Below, in pieces: positions 23,643 through 31,670 of a stretch of DNA of 64,000 nt. Numbering within the stretch: the first letter of the stretch is position 1; every line of letters begins with the position of its first letter. The notes beneath the pieces were generated by a model. The model worked only from the letters and a program-made list of their open reading frames with translations. It searched no databases and was not told the DNA's origin. The stretch spans positions 1 through 64,000 of the IMG/VR virus record IMGVR_UViG_3300032309_000245; one strand, 5' to 3'. Source of the stretch: a virus. Position numbers and translations under genes: made by a program.

Positions 23643-24467
23643 ATGGCTTATCCAGTTGTTGACGCGCCCTATGGGCTAAAGCCGATCAATTTGATCGGTG
23701 GTCAGGTTTTTGCGGGTTCCACCCGTGATTACCCGATCACTAATGGTTACAGCACGGCAATCTTCTACGGTGATTATGTAGGTTTGTCCCGTGGTGAAAT
23801 CGTCCGTCTGTCTGTGTCTACGGGCACCGCAGGTAACCAAACCGGTATCTTTTTGGGATGCCGTTATACCAGCCCCATCACCAAACAGTTGACTTTCTCG
23901 CAATACTGGCCCGCGTCAACTGCGGCTGGTGATGCAGTAGCTATTGTTGCTGACGATCCTGATCAAGTGTTCAAGGGCGTTGTTTGCTCTGCTACTACCG
24001 CTGTTGCTTCTGGCGCTCGCGCCATGATCGGCCAAAACTTGGCTATGATCAACAACACGGGTAGCACTGCAACCGGCAATTCCAAGAACGCTATCTTGGC
24101 TCCTAGTGATACTCCCGCCACCACTTCGTCTTTGCCCGTTCGCGTGCTTGGCTTGGTGCCTGATACGTCTGTTTCTCTGGGAACTGCAACCTACACCAGC
24201 ATTTCGACTGCTACTGTGACTTGTTCGGCTTTGCCGTTCGCGTTGCCAGTGGGTACTGATGTTGGCTCGATAGACTCGAACGGCAATTATGTTTCTTCGG
24301 GTTCTTTTGTTGACACCGCCGCTTCTGCCGGTGCTACCTCGTTTATTTTGAACCAAGCTCCTGTTGCTACTTTGAACTCAACTATTGTGTTCATTCAGTA
24401 CCCAGAGATTCTGGTCAAGATCAACTTTGGTCAGCATCAGTATTATGCTGGCACCAGCATCGCCTAA
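23643..24467 (+). CDS. Probable capsid decoration or minor head protein
   Basis: A 274-residue beta-rich protein starting MAYPVVDAPYGLKPINLIGG. It contains 'FAGSTRDYPI', 'YGDYVGLSRGEIVRLSV' and a Ser/Thr/Ala-rich C-terminal half. The protein is conserved directly before the major capsid gene in related phages. A decoration or head-stabilising role is inferred from position and composition. The ribosome site is GGAG nine bases upstream. Confidence 0.7.
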   Translation: MAYPVVDAPYGLKPINLIGGQVFAGSTRDYPITNGYSTAIFYGDYVGLSRGEIVRLSVSTGTAGNQTGIFLGCRYTSPITKQLTFSQYWPASTAAGDAVAIVADDPDQVFKGVVCSATTAVASGARAMIGQNLAMINNTGSTATGNSKNAILAPSDTPATTSSLPVRVLGLVPDTSVSLGTATYTSISTATVTCSALPFALPVGTDVGSIDSNGNYVSSGSFVDTAASAGATSFILNQAPVATLNSTIVFIQYPEILVKINFGQHQYYAGTSIA

Positions 24468-24480
24468 GGAGTAACTTAAA

Positions 24481-25392
24481 ATGGCAATTTCACGCGCCCA
24501 ACTACTTAAGGAACTCCTGCCGGGGCTTAATGCTCTGTTTGGTTTGGAGTATTCCCGCTACGGCGAAGAGCACAAGGAAATCTACGAAATCGAGAGTTCC
24601 GAGCGTTCTTTTGAAGAAGAGACCAAGCTTTCGGGCTTCTCCGCTGCACCAGTCAAAAACGAAGGCGCTGCCATCGCTTATGACAATGCACAGGAAGCTT
24701 GGACGGCTCGCTACAACCACGAAACCATTGCTCTGGGTTTCTCGCTGACCGAAGAGGCCATCGAGGACAACCTGTACGACAGCTTGTCTGCTCGTTACAC
24801 CAAAGCTCTGGCTCGTGCGATGGCTTACACCAAGCAGGTGAAAGGTGCTTCGGTTCTAAACAACGGCTTCAATTCTGCCTATCTTGGCGGCGATGCACGG
24901 CCTTTGTTTAGCACGACGCATCCGCTGGTTTCTGGTGGCACCAACAGCAACACGCCTTCTACTCAGGCTGACCTGAACGAAACTTCGTTGGAAAACGCGG
25001 TTATTCAGATCGCTGCGTGGACGGACGAACGTGGTCTGCTGATCGCTGCTAAGCCTAAGAAGCTGGTCATCCCACCCGCGCTTCAGTTCGTTGCTACCCG
25101 TCTGTTGGAAACCAGCCTGCGCGTTGGTACGACTGACAACGATATCAACGCTCTGAAGAACAACGGTTCGATCCCAGAAGGGTACACTCAGAACCACTTC
25201 TTGACCGATACGAACGCATGGTTCCTTACCACTGATGTTCCTAACGGCATGAAGATGTTCGAGCGTATTCCACTGTCCAATAGCATGGACGGTGACTTCG
25301 ACACGGGTAACGTCCGTTATAAGTCCCGCGAGCGTTATTCGTTCGGCTGGTCTGATCCGCTTGGAATGTACGGTTCTTCCGGTTCAAGCTGA
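24481..25392 (+). CDS. Major capsid protein (Mu gpT-like)
   Basis: A 303-residue coat protein with a strong AAGGAG site. Segments such as 'KELLPGLNALFGLEYSRYGE', 'NHETIALGFSLTEEAIEDNL', 'LFSTTHPLVSGGTNSN' and 'GDFDTGNVRYKSRERYSFGW' are typical of the Mu gpT-like HK97-fold capsid family. It is followed by a strong terminator, consistent with a high-level head-gene transcript ending here. Confidence 0.9.
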   Translation: MAISRAQLLKELLPGLNALFGLEYSRYGEEHKEIYEIESSERSFEEETKLSGFSAAPVKNEGAAIAYDNAQEAWTARYNHETIALGFSLTEEAIEDNLYDSLSARYTKALARAMAYTKQVKGASVLNNGFNSAYLGGDARPLFSTTHPLVSGGTNSNTPSTQADLNETSLENAVIQIAAWTDERGLLIAAKPKKLVIPPALQFVATRLLETSLRVGTTDNDINALKNNGSIPEGYTQNHFLTDTNAWFLTTDVPNGMKMFERIPLSNSMDGDFDTGNVRYKSRERYSFGWSDPLGMYGSSGSS

Positions 25393-25397
25393 TAGAA

Positions 25398-25430
25398 GAA
25401 AAGGGGGCCAAAAGCCCCCTTTTCTTTTTT
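25398..25430 (+). terminator. Rho-independent terminator after the capsid gene
   Basis: A 10-bp stem (AAAAGGGGGC / GCCCCCTTTT, extended by a G-C pair) with a CAAAA loop, then six T. It ends 38 bases after the capsid stop. The following 100 bases up to 25533 hold no gene; a promoter there is possible, but I cannot define one. Confidence 0.92.
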
Positions 25431-25533
25431 ATATGTATGTGTTATAAAGTGGCATACCTAGACCACCCGACTTGCTAACTGACTAGGCAGACTCTCCTCA
25501 AGAGATAGCAAGTTTTGATTTGAGGACTTTATT

Positions 25534-26016
25534 ATGGGTTTCGCTTCCCACCTTGGCCCTTGGCTGCTTGGCACTAACAAGTACACAACGGGCACGACTT
25601 CTGGCACGATCCAGAACATGGGCGCAACGATTGTTGCCCAGACTGACAGAGTTACATTTGCTGATACAACGGCGACCAATGCAGCGGTGCTCCCTGCTGG
25701 AGCTTGCATTACTGCTGTTCAGCTTGTTATTGATAGTGTTGTGTTTAACGGCACTTCGCCTACGCTGACTATTAAAAACGGCACCACGACGATTGGTACG
25801 ATCACGCCTACTTCTGGTACTGGTGGTACATACGCAATGACCGCCACCACTACGGTTGCAGATGCTGCGCTAATTACCAACGTCGGTGCTACGGATGCGA
25901 TTATCACTGTTACGGTTAGCGGCACAACGGTGACGACCGGTTCTGGCACATTGATTATTGCTTATATCGTCCGTGGCTCTGACGGCGCGATGTACCCAAC
26001 CAGCACCCAAAACTAA
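25534..26016 (+). CDS. Beta-rich virion protein, probable decoration protein
   Basis: A 160-residue Thr/Gly/Ala-rich protein with alternating strands (TLTIKNGTTTIGTITPTSGT) and no charged clusters. This composition is typical of phage head decoration or tail-surface proteins. It follows the capsid terminator. No family name can be given. Confidence 0.65.
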   Translation: MGFASHLGPWLLGTNKYTTGTTSGTIQNMGATIVAQTDRVTFADTTATNAAVLPAGACITAVQLVIDSVVFNGTSPTLTIKNGTTTIGTITPTSGTGGTYAMTATTTVADAALITNVGATDAIITVTVSGTTVTTGSGTLIIAYIVRGSDGAMYPTSTQN

Positions 26017-26029
26017 GTAGGGGGCTGTA

Positions 26030-26293
26030 ATGGCTAAAACTAATTACAGTCCCACTTTCCCGATGTTTCCGGGTGGGGCTACGACCTTCACCAAGAGCGA
26101 CACCATCAATCTTCCCACCCCATCAGTCATTTATGTTGGCGGGGCGGGAAGCACCGGCACGGTAAGGGTACTCACCGCACAGGGTGATGACGTTACTTTT
26201 ATCGGCTTGACGGCGGGAAGTGTGGTCCCTGTACAAGTAATCCGGGTGTTTAACACCACGACAGACGCGACCAATCTGCTGCGGATTTACTAA
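26030..26293 (+). CDS. Small conserved virion-region protein
   Basis: An 87-residue protein with a beta-barrel-like pattern: IYVGGAGSTGTVRVLTAQGD, then GLTAGSVVPVQVIRVFNTTT. It is widely seen in environmental phages next to decoration proteins; role unknown. Confidence 0.7.
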   Translation: MAKTNYSPTFPMFPGGATTFTKSDTINLPTPSVIYVGGAGSTGTVRVLTAQGDDVTFIGLTAGSVVPVQVIRVFNTTTDATNLLRIY

Positions 26294-26294
26294 A

Positions 26295-27206
26295 ATGGCC
26301 CTTGGGTTCGGGCTTGCCCTAACAAGCTACAGGAAAGCCGCTGGCGGTGGTGGCGGCACCCAGAAAGCTATTTTTGGGTATGGAGATCCCTTTACCGCAA
26401 TAACTAATTTAGTTAGTAATGCAGGGGTTGTTGCAACGAACACTACTGGCGTAGGCACGGTTAGGCGAAGATTGGCCGCTGCTGGTTATGGTAGCGATAA
26501 GGCTATTTTTGGTTATGGGCAGGACAATTCATTCAATTATGTTTCTATCACCAACTTAGTCAGTAATACCGGCGTAGTTGCTACAGACACCACAGGCGTT
26601 GGCACTGGTAGGAGTGTTTTAGCAGCGGCTGGTTACGGCGGCGATAAGGCCATATTTGGTTATGGAGACACCGGATCAAATACTGCTATAACTAATTTGG
26701 TCAGCAACACCGGAGTAGTTGCTACAGACACCGCAGGTGTTGGTACCGCTAGACGGGAGTTAGCCGCTGCTGGTTATGGTACGGATAAAGCAATATTTGG
26801 GTATGGCACGGGGCCAACAGCAGTAACCAACTTAGTCAGCAACACTGGGGTTGTAGCAACGGATACCACTGGTGTTGGTACCGCTAGACCCGCACTAGCA
26901 GCCGCTGGATATGGCACAGATAAGGCTATTTTTGGTTACGGGTATTCTGGCGGTGCAGTGTCTATAACCAATTTAGTTAGTAACGCGGGGGTTGTTTCAA
27001 CTGACACAACTGGTGTTGGCACAGCCCGATATGGCCTCGCCGCTGCCGGTTATGGTGGCGATAAAGCTATTTTCGGTTACGGAACTACTGGTTCTAATAC
27101 TGCCATAACTAATCTGGTTAGTAGCACTGGGGTTGTAGCAACGGATACTGCTGGGGTAGGTACGGCAAGGCAATACCTCGCCGCAGCAGGGTATTCCCTA
27201 ACTTAA
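26295..27206 (+). CDS. Six-repeat propeller-like protein, paralogue 1
   Basis: A 303-residue protein with a short leader MALGFGLALTSYRKAA and a glycine stretch, followed by six repeats of about 45 residues. Each repeat runs KAIFGYG, a variable loop, TNLVSNTGVVATDT, GVGTAR, two variable residues, LAAAGYG. Six such units fit a kelch-like six-bladed propeller. Conserved strands with variable loops suggest a binding surface, perhaps for a host or head-surface ligand. The adjacent gene is a paralogue with the same leader. Confidence 0.75.
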   Translation: MALGFGLALTSYRKAAGGGGGTQKAIFGYGDPFTAITNLVSNAGVVATNTTGVGTVRRRLAAAGYGSDKAIFGYGQDNSFNYVSITNLVSNTGVVATDTTGVGTGRSVLAAAGYGGDKAIFGYGDTGSNTAITNLVSNTGVVATDTAGVGTARRELAAAGYGTDKAIFGYGTGPTAVTNLVSNTGVVATDTTGVGTARPALAAAGYGTDKAIFGYGYSGGAVSITNLVSNAGVVSTDTTGVGTARYGLAAAGYGGDKAIFGYGTTGSNTAITNLVSSTGVVATDTAGVGTARQYLAAAGYSLT

Positions 27207-27210
27207 AGTC

Positions 27211-28146
27211 ATGGCACTAGGTTTTGGATTAGCACTGACAAGTTACCGAAAAGCCGCTGGCGGGGGTGGTGGGGGTGGCGGCACGCAGAAGGCTATATTT
27301 GGGTTTGGGTATAGTTCAAGTGTTACTGCCGTAACTAATTTAGTTAGCAGCACCGGTGTCGTTGCTACAGACACTGCTGGTGTTGGTACAGCGCGATATG
27401 GGCCAGCCGCTGCTGGTTATGGCACAGATAAAGCTATATTCGGTTATGGGTATAATGGCAGTGTTACTGTCTCAGTCACAAATTTGGTCAGTAACGCCGG
27501 GATTGTCGCAACGGATACTACTGGTGTTGGAACGGCAAGGCAGTATCTCGCCGCTGCTGGTTACGGGACCGATAAAGCTATTTTTGGGTATGGAGATACC
27601 GGAACAAATACTGCAATAACCAATCTTATTAGCAACACTGGAGTTGTTGCAACCAATACTGCCGGAGTTGGTTCGGCCAGAAATGCGCTTGCCGCATCGG
27701 GATATGGTGGTGATAAAGCCATATTTGGCTATGGAGATACCGGTTCAAAGACTGCTGTAACCAACCTAGTCAGCAATACCGGAGTAGTTGCTACAGACAC
27801 TACTGGCGTTGGTTCTGCTCGATTTAGATTAGCCGCTGCCGGTTATGGAACAGATAAAGCGATATTTGGTTATGGGGATTTGTCTTCTTTTGTTTATACA
27901 TCTATAACCAATCTTGTTAGCAATACCGGCGTAGTTGCCACTGACACCGCCGGTGTTGGTACCTCTAGGATGTATTTAGCAGCGGCGGGCTACGGTGGTG
28001 ATAAGGCCATATTTGGTTATGGGTATGCTGGTTTTGCAATTTCTAGCACTAATTTAGTTAGCAACACCGGAGTTGTTGCCACTGACACCGCCGTTGTTGG
28101 TACGGCTCGATGGTCGTTAGCCGCAGCAGGTTACTCACTTACTTAA
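27211..28146 (+). CDS. Six-repeat propeller-like protein, paralogue 2
   Basis: A 311-residue paralogue of the preceding protein, 4 bases downstream. It has the same leader MALGFGLALTSYRKAA, a longer glycine run and six repeats of the same consensus. The loops after KAIFGYG differ between blades and between paralogues (GSVTVS, SSFVYTS, AGFAISS). The leaders are identical in protein but differ at most synonymous positions, so the duplication is not recent. Confidence 0.75.
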   Translation: MALGFGLALTSYRKAAGGGGGGGGTQKAIFGFGYSSSVTAVTNLVSSTGVVATDTAGVGTARYGPAAAGYGTDKAIFGYGYNGSVTVSVTNLVSNAGIVATDTTGVGTARQYLAAAGYGTDKAIFGYGDTGTNTAITNLISNTGVVATNTAGVGSARNALAASGYGGDKAIFGYGDTGSKTAVTNLVSNTGVVATDTTGVGSARFRLAAAGYGTDKAIFGYGDLSSFVYTSITNLVSNTGVVATDTAGVGTSRMYLAAAGYGGDKAIFGYGYAGFAISSTNLVSNTGVVATDTAVVGTARWSLAAAGYSLT

Positions 28147-28151
28147 AACCA

Positions 28152-28763
28152 ATGGCATCAAACTTAAATTCAGAGTTCAACTATCGCTACCAAGTTATGG
28201 GTAGCACCCCTTGGGAGAAGCTCAAGCATTTGCAGAACTTCCTTGTGGGCAGGAAACGCGCTGCCGTTCTGGAGCAGTGCTCGCAGTTGAAGCACCAAGC
28301 CAAGCTGGAAGAGTTAAAGCATCTCAAGGAAGTCCCGGCGCTGCCGCACATCATCTTGAACCTGCAAGCAGAGATTCTTGAACTTGAGTCGCACTTGGAT
28401 GATCAGGCCCATGCGTTCCGGCTCAACCGCACCGAGATCGCCATACTGGAAAAACTGATTGCTGAGTTGTACGCCGAAGTGGAGCCAACCCGACTCAAGC
28501 ACCCGGATGGCACCCCGTACACTGACGATGAGATGTTTGAGGCAAACGCCAACTTTGAATTCACCGTCATGATCACGCGGGAAATTCAAGCAGAGATTAT
28601 TGCCAACGAACGACCCAGCCCTGCCAAGCTGCTTAATGCCATGAGTAACCCACAAACCCTTGAAGCATTGCAGCAAGCGGGTATACTACCGAAAGAGATT
28701 GTGCCGATCACTTATCAGACTCCGGCACTGCAATTGGCTGCTCCCACTTTGATGGTGAAGTGA
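28152..28763 (+). CDS. Helical protein, possible assembly factor
   Basis: A 203-residue protein from ATG 28152 (MASNLNSEFNYRYQVMGSTP). The centre is a coiled coil (LEELKHLKEVPALPHIILNL, then EILELESHLDDQAHAFRLNR). It follows the propeller genes and precedes a small W-rich protein. It could be a chaperone or connector for the preceding proteins; no family recognised. Confidence 0.65.
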   Translation: MASNLNSEFNYRYQVMGSTPWEKLKHLQNFLVGRKRAAVLEQCSQLKHQAKLEELKHLKEVPALPHIILNLQAEILELESHLDDQAHAFRLNRTEIAILEKLIAELYAEVEPTRLKHPDGTPYTDDEMFEANANFEFTVMITREIQAEIIANERPSPAKLLNAMSNPQTLEALQQAGILPKEIVPITYQTPALQLAAPTLMVK

Positions 28764-28969
28764 TGATTGACCAAACTCCCCCTACGCCGGAGCAGCTTGC
28801 ACAAGCAAGGGAATCAGCTTTGGCCGCGCAACATCCTGACTCTTGGGTTTGGGATGAAGATGCAGTTAGTTGGGTAGCACCCGTTGCAGCACCTGCCGAT
28901 GGGTTTCCTTATTTGTGGGACGAAGCGGCTAAAAGCTGGACGCCGTTCCCAAATTACCCAAGGAACTAA
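28763..28969 (+). CDS. Small acidic protein with two W-x-W-D-E motifs
   Basis: A 68-residue protein overlapping the preceding stop (TGATG). It carries two related motifs, DSWVWDEDAVSWV and FPYLWDEAAKSW, with a proline-rich tail. The motif recurs in phage tail-region proteins. Role unknown. Confidence 0.65.
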   Translation: MIDQTPPTPEQLAQARESALAAQHPDSWVWDEDAVSWVAPVAAPADGFPYLWDEAAKSWTPFPNYPRN

Positions 28970-28970
28970 A

Positions 28971-29216
28971 ATGGCTAAGTCCCCTGCATGGCAGCGCAAA
29001 GAAGGGAAGAACCCTGCCGGTGGTTTAAACGCCAAGGGCAGGGCATCAGCCAAGGCGCAAGGCATGGATCTCAAACCTCCCCAGCCTGAAGGGGGTTCGC
29101 GCAAGAAGTCATTCTGCGCCAGAATGTCAGGCATGAAGAAGAAGTTGACTTCTGCTAAAACCGCAAACGATCCAGATTCTCGTATTAACAAGAGCCTTCG
29201 GGCATGGAAGTGCTAA
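28971..29216 (+). CDS. DUF6321-like basic protein
   Basis: An 81-residue Lys/Gly-rich protein with AAGGAA before the ATG. It contains 'PAWQRKEGKNPAGGLNAKGR', then 'KSFCARMSGMKKKLTSAKTA' and 'DPDSRINKSLRAWKC'. This matches my memory of DUF6321, a conserved phage protein of unknown function that may bind DNA or sit in the virion. Confidence 0.75.
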   Translation: MAKSPAWQRKEGKNPAGGLNAKGRASAKAQGMDLKPPQPEGGSRKKSFCARMSGMKKKLTSAKTANDPDSRINKSLRAWKC

Positions 29217-29453
29217 GTGGAAGCCCAGCTTTGGAATGTAATTTTATCGGTTGCCACTGGTGCGATTGGCTTTATCGTGAAGAATCTGTTCGACGAATTA
29301 AAGCGTATTCAAATTCTTGTCAACCGAACACGTGAAGAGTTACCGAAAGAGTATGTAACCAGAGCGCAACTTGACGCAGATATTAGGCTTATCTTTGACA
29401 GACTTGACCGTCTTGAAGTTAAAATTGATAAGCTGATGGAAAAGCACAACTAA
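29217..29453 (+). CDS. Small membrane-anchored coiled-coil protein
   Basis: A 78-residue protein with a GTG start directly after the preceding stop. Residues 5-25 are a hydrophobic span (WNVILSVATGAIGFIVKNLF). Residues 26-78 are a charged coiled coil (IFDRLDRLEVKIDKLMEK). A membrane or lysis-accessory role is possible; it resembles the 42696-43001 protein in layout. Confidence 0.65.
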   Translation: MEAQLWNVILSVATGAIGFIVKNLFDELKRIQILVNRTREELPKEYVTRAQLDADIRLIFDRLDRLEVKIDKLMEKHN

Positions 29454-29467
29454 CCAAAGGATCAATC

Positions 29468-29806
29468 ATGGCAAAGGGACGTAGAACAGCAGCATTAGCC
29501 GGACTCGCTACCGGTTTGTCGATGGACGACAACGAAAAAAGACAAACCCTAAAAAACTTGGGTTCAGCGGCGGATTTAGGTATCAGCGCCGCTACTGACT
29601 TTGTTAAAAATCCAGCTAAATTTATCAGCGAAGTAGGTGAACCAGTAAAAAAACTTAGCCGTGAAGAAACGCAAGCGTATTATGACAGTAAAAAATCTGG
29701 CATGAAAAAAGGCGGGATGGTCAAAAAGATGGCTAAAGGCGGGTCGGCCTCTTCTCGTGGTGACGGCTGTGCTCAGCGTGGCAAGACCCGAGGGAAGTTC
29801 GTCTAA
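29468..29806 (+). CDS. Lys/Gly-rich small virion-region protein
   Basis: A 112-residue protein. The N-terminal two thirds is helical. The C-terminus is a basic glycine tail, KKGGMVKKMAKGGSASS followed by RGDGCAQRGKTRG. The next protein has almost the same tail. The function is unknown; DNA or protein packing inside the head is plausible. Confidence 0.7.
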   Translation: MAKGRRTAALAGLATGLSMDDNEKRQTLKNLGSAADLGISAATDFVKNPAKFISEVGEPVKKLSREETQAYYDSKKSGMKKGGMVKKMAKGGSASSRGDGCAQRGKTRGKFV

Positions 29807-30210
29807 TGCCTTCCGTTAGCAAGAAGCAGCATTATTTTATGGAAGCTGTGGCTCATAACCCAGCGTTTGCTAGAAAAGCTGGTGTTCCCCAGTCTGTTGG
29901 TAAAGAGTTTGCAGCGGCTGATAAAGGCCATAAATTTTCAAAAGGTGGTGATGTGAAAAAGAAAATGACGATGCCTATGGGCGCAGGTGCTCCTATGCGT
30001 AAGCCGATGCCTCCCGCTATGCCTGCGGGCGGTGGAATGGCTCCTCCTATGCCTCCGGGCGGTGGCGCTCCTCCGATGGGCATGAAGAAAGGCGGCGCTA
30101 CAAAGAAAATGGCTTCTGGTGGTTCGGCTTCCAGCCGTGCCGATGGTATTGCTCAAAAAGGCAAAACCAAAGGTACGCAGGTTCGGATGGCTGGCGGCGG
30201 CAAGTGCTGA
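29806..30210 (+). CDS. Lys/Gly-rich protein with proline-methionine repeats
   Basis: A 134-residue protein in a TAATG overlap with the previous gene. An N-terminal 'KKQHYFMEAVAHNPAFARKA' domain is followed by KGGDVKKKM, a Pro/Met/Gly-rich run (residues 55-92), and a tail KKGGATKKMASGGSASS plus RADGIAQKGKTKG. The tail duplicates that of the previous protein. Unknown function. Confidence 0.7.
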   Translation: MPSVSKKQHYFMEAVAHNPAFARKAGVPQSVGKEFAAADKGHKFSKGGDVKKKMTMPMGAGAPMRKPMPPAMPAGGGMAPPMPPGGGAPPMGMKKGGATKKMASGGSASSRADGIAQKGKTKGTQVRMAGGGKC

Positions 30211-30214
30211 GATG

Positions 30215-30463
30215 ATGCCAAGCCGTGGGATGGGCGATATTCGCCCGTCCAAGATGCCCAAAGCCAAGACGGTTGTTCGCAAAGACAACCCGAACGACGT
30301 TGAGGTATACAAAAAAGGTGGCCCTGTTGGCTTGTACGCCAATATCCATGCTAAACAGCAACGCATCAAAGCAGGATCTGGCGAGAAGATGCGCAAGCCC
30401 GGATCTAAAGGCGCGCCTTCTAAACAAGACTTTATTAAGTCTGCTAAAACGGCGAAAAAATAA
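30215..30463 (+). CDS. DUF5872-like basic protein
   Basis: An 82-residue basic protein from ATG 30215 (an ATG at 30212 is equally possible). It includes 'VYKKGGPVGLYANIHAKQQR' and 'AGSGEKMRKPGSKGAP', the pattern I associate with DUF5872. Such proteins recur in phages; the role is unknown. A longer in-frame reading from 30119 would overlap the previous gene and is not needed. Confidence 0.7.
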   Translation: MPSRGMGDIRPSKMPKAKTVVRKDNPNDVEVYKKGGPVGLYANIHAKQQRIKAGSGEKMRKPGSKGAPSKQDFIKSAKTAKK

Positions 30464-31668
30464 TGACCAGTTACGCTCCCGGTTATGCCCCTAGCTCCCC
30501 CGGCGGTAAAGGCGGAAGCGCTCCTAGTTCTCCCGGTGGGAAAGGTGGTGGTGGCGGGTATAGTCCCGGCGCTGAACCTAGTCCAGCATATGGCGGCGGC
30601 GCTCCCACTTCCCCCGGCGGTAAAGGCGGCGGTCCTAGCACATTCAATAGTTTTCCTGATCCCAGAATGGGACGGGGGGCTTCCCCCGGCGGAAAAGGCG
30701 GCGGTGGCTACGGCCCTGACGACCGCTTTATGCCACAACAACAGTATCAGCAGCCGTTCCAACAGCAGTTCGGTCAACAGCAACCCCAGCGTCCGGCTTT
30801 CTTAGATAATCCTGAGTATCAAGGGTATCAAAAGCAGGCTCAAGATTTGAATAACCAACTGAACGATTACACAAAGCAGTCTCCGATATTTCAGCAGTTG
30901 CAGGATCTACAGGGCAAACTGCGCGGGTTTGAAAGTCCGCAGCAACAACAAACATCCTTGCCACCGGGGACTATGGTCGCTCTGTCACGAGAAGAAGCAC
31001 AACGGCTAAATCAAGCACAACAAACACAACAGTCGCCTAACGCAGGATATGGCGAGGTCCGCGCGGCAGTTATGCCGGAAGGTTACGCTACTACAATGCC
31101 GGTAGATGACAGCGGCATGGGGCGGGGGGAATATCAAGGCATGTCTCAAGACGAGCGTATCCATGCACAGAAATACGGTATGCCTTCCACGCAAAACCCA
31201 AACGTACTTTACACGCCCGATCATTATCAACAACGAATGCTAGAGAACAACCGGCGGGTCATGCAACAAACGCCGCAGGAGCGGCAGCGCATTCAACAGG
31301 AACTTATGGTTAACCCGTTGAACGGGAATCAACAGCCGCGCGGAATGACTATGGACATGCCGCAACGATACGGCAGACAGCAACAACTGCCACAGTACGG
31401 CCAAAGCGGGCTTGGGATTTCGCAACTTGGCAACATGGCTAATATGCTCAGGGGTAACCCGATGCAGCGGATGCAACAGCCGCAACAGAACCAATACCAA
31501 AGCCAACTACAAGCCGCACAACAATTTAATATGCAGCGCGCTAATATGGCAAACCAACAGCAGCGGCAACTCGCGCAGCAGTATCAGCGGCAGCAATCAC
31601 AAATGTCGGCACGCAAGGCTCTTGAGCAAGCGCAAGGGCAATATGACTTTGGTTCAGGTGCGGGTTAA
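30463..31668 (+). CDS. Low-complexity SPGGKGG and Gln-rich virion protein
   Basis: A 401-residue protein of two low-complexity parts. Residues 10-85 carry five copies of (S/T/A)SPGGKGG. From residue 90 onward it is glutamine-rich (for example QQQYQQPFQQQFGQQQPQR) with helical stretches. The composition resembles disordered virion proteins or assembly glue. It starts in a TAATG overlap. No enzymatic motif is seen. Confidence 0.7.
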   Translation: MTSYAPGYAPSSPGGKGGSAPSSPGGKGGGGGYSPGAEPSPAYGGGAPTSPGGKGGGPSTFNSFPDPRMGRGASPGGKGGGGYGPDDRFMPQQQYQQPFQQQFGQQQPQRPAFLDNPEYQGYQKQAQDLNNQLNDYTKQSPIFQQLQDLQGKLRGFESPQQQQTSLPPGTMVALSREEAQRLNQAQQTQQSPNAGYGEVRAAVMPEGYATTMPVDDSGMGRGEYQGMSQDERIHAQKYGMPSTQNPNVLYTPDHYQQRMLENNRRVMQQTPQERQRIQQELMVNPLNGNQQPRGMTMDMPQRYGRQQQLPQYGQSGLGISQLGNMANMLRGNPMQRMQQPQQNQYQSQLQAAQQFNMQRANMANQQQRQLAQQYQRQQSQMSARKALEQAQGQYDFGSGAG

Positions 31669-31670
31669 CA

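Noticed and set aside
26340-28140. Regular repeats resembling a CRISPR array or minisatellite
   Set aside because: The repeats are in frame, about 135 bases long, vary synonymously and encode a consistent protein repeat in two complete genes.
29938-30783. Leftward open frame of 281 codons under the Lys/Gly-rich genes
   Set aside because: It covers four well-spaced rightward genes with overlapping starts and stops, and its Arg/Ser/His-rich sequence is typical of antisense reading.
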